Positions 29,633 through 33,949 of a DNA stretch of 33,949 bases are shown piece after piece. The stretch spans positions 1 through 33,949 of the forward strand of contig CAMYBM010000004.1 in the NCBI GenBank assembly GCA_947253995.1, read 5' to 3'. Position 1 is the first letter of the stretch. Each line of letters opens with the position of its first letter. Position numbers and translations under genes: made by a program. The notes under the pieces were generated by a model that did not search any database, was not told the origin of the DNA, and saw only the letters and a list, made by a program, of their open reading frames with translations. The stretch comes from an uncultured Candidatus Saccharibacteria bacterium. GTDB taxonomy: Bacteria; Patescibacteriota; Saccharimonadia; Saccharimonadales; Saccharimonadaceae.

Positions 29633-30523
29633 TTGTACAGTAATATAGCCGTAAACAAGCGACGCAGCCTCATTATTATTGGCGTATTCTTGCTTATAGG
29701 TTTTGGTATTAGTTATGCAGTAGGATACGTGTACAATGATTACACATTAACTGTGTCGGCGACTATTGGCTGCTTTGCTTACGCATTGTTACAATATTAT
29801 GCGGCAGACCATATAGCTTTATCTCTTAGTGGTGCGTGTCAGGTCAGTAAGTCTGACTGCCCGGAACTTTGGCATGTAGTTGAGAATCTATCTATTGCTT
29901 CGGGTATGCCTATGCCTAAAGTTTACGTTATTCAAGATAACGCGCCTAACGCATTTGCAACCGGGCGCAATCCAGAGCATTCGTCCATTGCTGTAACTAC
30001 GGGGCTGCTTGATATTATGTCTAAGCGGGAGCTTACTGCTGTGCTATCGCATGAGCTATCACATGTTAAGAATTACGATATTAGAGTGAATATGATTGTG
30101 TTTGGTTTATCATGTGCGATCGGTTTAATTTGTGATACTGTGCTGCGAATGAGGTTCTATTCGCGTAATCGCGATAATAATAGCAGCAATAGTTCGGTGG
30201 CTGCAGTGCAGGCTTTGTTGATGGTTTGTTCTATTCTGGCGCCGATTGTTTTAAAACTCTTGCAGCTGGCGATATCGCGGCAGCGTGAGTATTTGGCTGA
30301 CGCGTCAGGTGCATTAATGACGCGTGATCCGGAAGGTTTGGCTAACGCGCTTGAAAAAATTAAAGATTATACTAAGCCAATGCAACGCCAACATGCAGCG
30401 TTAGCTCCGCTATATTTTAACGACCCAAGCGGAAAGGAAGCTTGGATCACTCGATTGCTTAGCACACACCCACCGATCGATGATCGTATAAAACGCTTGC
30501 GCGATAGTTTAAACAAGATGTAA
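29633..30523 (+). CDS. htpX: HtpX-like M48 membrane metalloprotease
   Basis: 296-aa zinc metallopeptidase for quality control of membrane proteins. The HEXXH zinc site is H140-E141-L-S-H144 in VLSHELSHVKNYD; the third ligand is E219 in SRQREYLADASGA. Four hydrophobic segments (about 12-32, 36-56, 153-173, 193-213) give the usual two-hairpin layout. The gene starts with TTG at 29633; GGAGGT six nt upstream supports this choice. The Shine-Dalgarno site overlaps the lemA stop. It forms a tight operon with lemA and the downstream 6-TM protein. Confidence 0.94.
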   Translation: MYSNIAVNKRRSLIIIGVFLLIGFGISYAVGYVYNDYTLTVSATIGCFAYALLQYYAADHIALSLSGACQVSKSDCPELWHVVENLSIASGMPMPKVYVIQDNAPNAFATGRNPEHSSIAVTTGLLDIMSKRELTAVLSHELSHVKNYDIRVNMIVFGLSCAIGLICDTVLRMRFYSRNRDNNSSNSSVAAVQALLMVCSILAPIVLKLLQLAISRQREYLADASGALMTRDPEGLANALEKIKDYTKPMQRQHAALAPLYFNDPSGKEAWITRLLSTHPPIDDRIKRLRDSLNKM

Positions 30524-30530
30524 GTTCGCT

Positions 30531-31883
30531 ATGAAATCTACCGTTCACAATATCGCTATAAAAGAAGCAGATCTCTCGCATTGTGCTAGATTTTTTGCCC
30601 GACGACAGGTTCGTCTTACCGAGCAGGCTGTGGTCGCAGAACAAAAATTGGCCGAGCGAACTACTCGGCGTAAACGTCGTTTAGAATATTTGCTACAGCA
30701 AGCGATTGCACGACAGCAAGCGAAACAAGCTAGAAAGGAAGCGTCTCCGCTATATCATAAGTTGCCATGGCTATACTCGTTATTAACGCCTATATTTTTC
30801 TGTGGCAGATTGGCTTATCGTCCATGGCGTTGGTGCACGAAGAGCGTAGAGCGTGCGCGACTTAATTCGCCACACCGTACATTCTATATTACCGATCCGT
30901 CGCAGACGCGGCGTACTATTCGTATGCAGGGATACCTTGGGTTTGTGGGAGAAGTGTTCCATTTAATCTGGGATAACAAGCGACTATTTGCAAAGTATAT
31001 ATTGTTGTCAACAGTAATAACAGTTTTTGTTATAGGTAACTTTAGCCAGTATAATCTTAGCAATTTGCGTGACAGCTTGGTCGAAGGTGGAGTTGATGGC
31101 TTTCGCCAGATTGCGGCATTGACCTCTCAGGCCATCACTAGCTTTGGCGCAGCGCCAACTGGAGGGCAAGAAGTAGCTATGAGTTTTGTTGTGATTTATG
31201 GTTGGCTAACTGTAGTATGGCTTTGTCGAAAAATTACTAATGGACAGGCGAAGAAACTAAGACTACGTGACGGTTTGTACAATAGTGGTGCTTCGCTGGT
31301 TGGTTGGGTTGCTATTATTGGTACCATCATGCTGCAATGTATTCCAGCGGCGCTGGCTTGTATAGCGTATTACGTTGCTACATCTGCGCAGTGGATTAAC
31401 TCGGGAATTCAGATTGAGAATATGGCATTTTGGATAGCGATGGTTTTGGTTGGGGTACTTACGATGTATTGGGTAACGCCGGCAGTATTAGCATTGATGA
31501 TTAATACGTTGCCAGGCATGTACCCAATTCAATCAATTAAAATGGCGCGTGAATTGGTCGCTGGTCGCCGCTTAAGTGTTTTGCTGCGTTTTATCGTTAT
31601 GGCCGTGATTGGTGCTGGAATTTTGCTTTTTTCAGTAGCGTTGGCTGTGATGTTTGATACATCGGTAATTCATATTGAGTGGATTCCTTTTGTGCCGTTG
31701 GTTACAGCGCTGGTATCGTCAGCAGTAGTGGTGTGGTTTGCGGCATATATGTATTTGATGTATCGTAATATTATCGATGATCCGACGCCGCCATATCATG
31801 TTGTGAGACCCAAAAAATTTCATTGGAAGAATTTAAAACGGTTAAATCGTATTAATGGCGCTACTGATAACACAGTTAAATAA
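30531..31883 (+). CDS. Unknown six-TM membrane protein
   Basis: I do not recognise this 450-aa protein. Residues 1-150 are cytoplasmic, very basic, with a helical Arg/Gln/Ala-rich stretch (about 35-72, probably coiled coil). Six predicted TM helices follow at about 154-170, 214-232, 255-283, 299-325, 350-375 and 385-410, then a short basic tail. No catalytic or transporter motif is visible. It starts 7 bp after the HtpX-like gene and ends 3 bp before ligA, with no clear Shine-Dalgarno site at either junction. Position next to LemA/HtpX suggests an envelope role. This is inference only. Confidence 0.75.
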   Translation: MKSTVHNIAIKEADLSHCARFFARRQVRLTEQAVVAEQKLAERTTRRKRRLEYLLQQAIARQQAKQARKEASPLYHKLPWLYSLLTPIFFCGRLAYRPWRWCTKSVERARLNSPHRTFYITDPSQTRRTIRMQGYLGFVGEVFHLIWDNKRLFAKYILLSTVITVFVIGNFSQYNLSNLRDSLVEGGVDGFRQIAALTSQAITSFGAAPTGGQEVAMSFVVIYGWLTVVWLCRKITNGQAKKLRLRDGLYNSGASLVGWVAIIGTIMLQCIPAALACIAYYVATSAQWINSGIQIENMAFWIAMVLVGVLTMYWVTPAVLALMINTLPGMYPIQSIKMARELVAGRRLSVLLRFIVMAVIGAGILLFSVALAVMFDTSVIHIEWIPFVPLVTALVSSAVVVWFAAYMYLMYRNIIDDPTPPYHVVRPKKFHWKNLKRLNRINGATDNTVK

Positions 31884-31886
31884 ATC

Positions 31887-33932
31887 ATGAATGAATCACA
31901 GGCAAAGCATAGAATTGACGAATTGGTTGGCCAGCTAAATAAGTTGGCATACGAGTATTATGTTTTAGACAGACCGTCGGTTGAAGATAGTGTTTACGAT
32001 TCGTTGACGGTAGAACTGCGTAGATTAGAGAAGGCCTATCCGGCGCTTATCCGGGTTGATTCGCCTACGCAGAGAATAGCCGCCAAACCTTTAGATAAAT
32101 TTGAAAAGTATAGACATCGAGCGCGTATGATTTCAATTCAGGATACTTTTTCGGAGCAAGAAGCCCGTAGCTGGTATGAGCGCGTTCGATCTTATGTGGC
32201 AAAGAACTTTGATGATAACGAACTGGCGGAGTTTGATCGGGGAGAATTTTGGGTTGACCCGAAGATGGATGGTTTGGCATGCGCTTTGCATTATCAAGAC
32301 GGCGTGTTGGTTAGGGCTGTCACTCGAGGAGATGGTTTTATTGGCGAAGTAGTTACCACGAACGTACGTACCATGCAAACTGTTCCGCTAAAGTTGCAGA
32401 ATGATGATATCTTTAGTCACGGCGAAACTGAAGTTAGAGGCGAGCTGATTATGATGCGGTCGGAGTTTGAACGCATTAATTCTCTTTTACGGGCCGAAGG
32501 TAAGCCAGAGTATGCTAACCCGCGTAATTTGGCGGCAGGCACAATTCGGCAACTTGATTCACACATTGCCGCATCGCGACAGATTGAGTTTCATGCATAT
32601 GACTTAATTCGCTATGATGGTAGGTCATTACCGACCAATCAGTCATCATACCAAAAGCTAAAAGAGCTTGGCTTTAAAATTAATCATGATGCAAAGGTAA
32701 TTATTGGCTTTGACAATGTGATTGCGTATGCAAAATATTTTCGCGGTAATATTCAGCCGAACCTGCCATTTAACACGGACGGATTAGTGGTCAAGCTAAA
32801 TGATCGTAGTTTGTATGATCGGTTGGGAATTGTAGGTAAATATCCACGAGGTGCTTTGGCATACAAATATCCAGCTGAACTGGCAGCTACTAAGATACAG
32901 GATATTGTTTTAAGTATCGGTCGCACCGGTGTGGTTACGCCGGTAGCGGTATTTGAACCAGTGCAGCTAGCTGGGACTACCATTCAACATGCGACTTTGC
33001 ACAATGAAGATGAAATTGCTCGCTTAGACGTTCGAGTGGGCGACACAGTAGAAATTTATAAGGCCGGTGAAATCATTCCAAAAGTTAACCGTGTTCTCAA
33101 GGAGTTTAGGCCAAAACATGCGGTGCCATTTAATTTTTCGGCCGAGCTTAAACGGCAATATCCTGACATTAAATTTGAACGCAAATCAGGTGAAGTTGCG
33201 TGGCGCATTTGCAATAGGGGAAGTTTGACTACTGTTCTGAAACGATCAATTGAGCATTATGGTGATCGTGCGGCTTTAAATATTAATGGGCTGGGCGAAT
33301 CTAATGTAGGTGCACTGGTTGACGCCGGTTTAATCAAGGATGTAGCTGATTTATATAAGCTTGATGTAGATAAAGTCGCGAAGCTAGAACGATTTGGTAG
33401 CATTTCAGCGGGTAATTTAATTCGGGCAATCGATGAAACAAAAGGGCCGTCTCTAAGCCGTTTTATTTATGCGCTTGGAATACCACATGTTGGCACCAAA
33501 ACGGCGAACGACTTGGCCAATACAGTCGGCAGTATTGAAGCATTCCGGAATGTTACTTATAGTCAGTTGGCCAGCATTAGTGGCATTGGTAAAACGGTGG
33601 CAGAAGCAATTTTAGCGTGGTGGTCCGACCAAGATAACGTTGATCTAGTAGACAAGTTATTGAGTTATGGGGTTACGCCTTACCAAGCTATGAGAGGTAG
33701 CAAGCTCCAAGGAATATCAATTGCAATTACAGGTAAGCTTGATAGTATGTCGCGTGAAGAAGCTGGGGAGCGAATTCGGTTGCAAGGTGGTAATTTTCAA
33801 AGTTCAGTTGGTAAAGCGACGAATTATTTGGTCGCAAACAATAAGTTGGGAGCCAGTAAAATGGCTGCCGCAAAAAAGTATGGCACAAAGATTATTACCG
33901 AAAATGATTTGTTGGCGCTTTTAAATAACTAA
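31887..33932 (+). CDS. ligA: NAD-dependent DNA ligase with degenerate zinc finger
   Basis: 681-aa LigA that seals nicks using NAD. Domain Ia motif AYEYYVLDRPSVEDSVYDSL (NMN binding), adenylated K126 in KMDGLA, then motifs VRGELIM, NPRNLAAGTIRQLD and the OB-fold segment with GRTGVVTPVAVF and TLHNEDEI. HhH region (LGIPHVGTKTANDLA, SGIGKTVAEAI) and C-terminal BRCT (GISIAITGKLDSMSREEA) are present. The zinc-finger position (about residues 405-455) normally holds four Cys; here only C442 (WRICNRGSL) remains. Core catalytic motifs look intact, so it is probably functional. It is the last gene in the window. Confidence 0.95.
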   Translation: MNESQAKHRIDELVGQLNKLAYEYYVLDRPSVEDSVYDSLTVELRRLEKAYPALIRVDSPTQRIAAKPLDKFEKYRHRARMISIQDTFSEQEARSWYERVRSYVAKNFDDNELAEFDRGEFWVDPKMDGLACALHYQDGVLVRAVTRGDGFIGEVVTTNVRTMQTVPLKLQNDDIFSHGETEVRGELIMMRSEFERINSLLRAEGKPEYANPRNLAAGTIRQLDSHIAASRQIEFHAYDLIRYDGRSLPTNQSSYQKLKELGFKINHDAKVIIGFDNVIAYAKYFRGNIQPNLPFNTDGLVVKLNDRSLYDRLGIVGKYPRGALAYKYPAELAATKIQDIVLSIGRTGVVTPVAVFEPVQLAGTTIQHATLHNEDEIARLDVRVGDTVEIYKAGEIIPKVNRVLKEFRPKHAVPFNFSAELKRQYPDIKFERKSGEVAWRICNRGSLTTVLKRSIEHYGDRAALNINGLGESNVGALVDAGLIKDVADLYKLDVDKVAKLERFGSISAGNLIRAIDETKGPSLSRFIYALGIPHVGTKTANDLANTVGSIEAFRNVTYSQLASISGIGKTVAEAILAWWSDQDNVDLVDKLLSYGVTPYQAMRGSKLQGISIAITGKLDSMSREEAGERIRLQGGNFQSSVGKATNYLVANNKLGASKMAAAKKYGTKIITENDLLALLNN

Positions 33933-33949
33933 TAGATTTGTAAAAGGAT

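Noticed and set aside
1..33949. UGA recoded as glycine, as in Gracilibacteria/Absconditabacteria
   Set aside because: TGA ends genes at sensible places (for example 5011-5013 and the acyl ligase stop at 15788-15790), full-length families contain no in-frame TGA, and no TCA-anticodon tRNA is present here.

Overview
The window is a compact, gene-dense bacterial chromosome segment of about 34 kb with no phage, insertion-sequence or CRISPR signature. It looks like a Candidate Phyla Radiation genome (Patescibacteria), most likely Saccharibacteria (TM7). This is inferred from gene content: a baseplate-J-like bitopic protein directly behind an FtsA-like ATPase, a LemA/HtpX pair, several lineage-type membrane proteins of unknown function, stripped-down repair enzymes and very short intergenic spaces. 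No phylogeny was computed. UGA behaves as a stop, which argues against the UGA-recoding CPR lineages (Gracilibacteria, Absconditabacteria).

Layout, left to right. 1-6705 (+): tail of an acyltransferase, a single-pass hypothetical protein, a family-4 uracil-DNA glycosylase, then a tightly coupled cluster of FtsA-like ATPase, baseplate-J-like membrane protein, RuvX/YqgF and MltG. 6754-13357 (+): a LysM-CHAP wall hydrolase, exonuclease I, GalE and UvrA. 13407-15245 (-): TypA/BipA. 15335-15748: a divergent/convergent tRNA cluster, Val(TAC) and Ala(GGC) on +, Val(CAC) and Leu(GAG) on -. 15788-18163 (-): acyl-CoA/ACP ligase and PlsC. 18191-19384 (+): RarA. 19371-21118 (-): a CDP-alcohol phosphatidyltransferase and an unknown 363-aa protein. 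21231-28353 (+): Leu(TAG), FAD-linked oxidase, Leu(CAG), a branching enzyme of the eukaryotic type, HisS, trigger factor and ClpP. 28394-28991 (+): Phe, Gly, Cys and Leu(CAA) tRNAs. 29037-33932 (+): LemA, HtpX-like protease, a 6-TM protein and LigA.

Functional themes. DNA repair and recombination (UdgA, RuvX, ExoI, UvrA, RarA, LigA), envelope growth and remodelling (FtsA-like, MltG, CHAP hydrolase, LemA/HtpX), lipid acylation and head-group chemistry (two PlsC-type enzymes, the ligase, CDP-alcohol transferase), protein folding and turnover (Tig, ClpP) and translation (HisS, TypA, ten tRNAs).

Most notable signals. (a) The tRNA-Gly and tRNA-Cys genes carry altered D-loop/T-loop 'elbow' bases. 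In tRNA-Gly the change is compensatory (19:56 from G:C to U:A). (b) About ten protein genes have a consensus or extended -10 box only 6-12 nt before the start codon, implying that leaderless mRNA is the usual mode for promoter-proximal genes, whereas operon-internal genes use Shine-Dalgarno sites or stop/start overlaps. (c) Two divergent promoter pairs are packed so that they share a -35 box or have abutting -10 boxes. (d) UdgA and LigA have lost the cysteines that normally hold their Fe-S cluster and zinc, while UvrA keeps its zinc cysteines.
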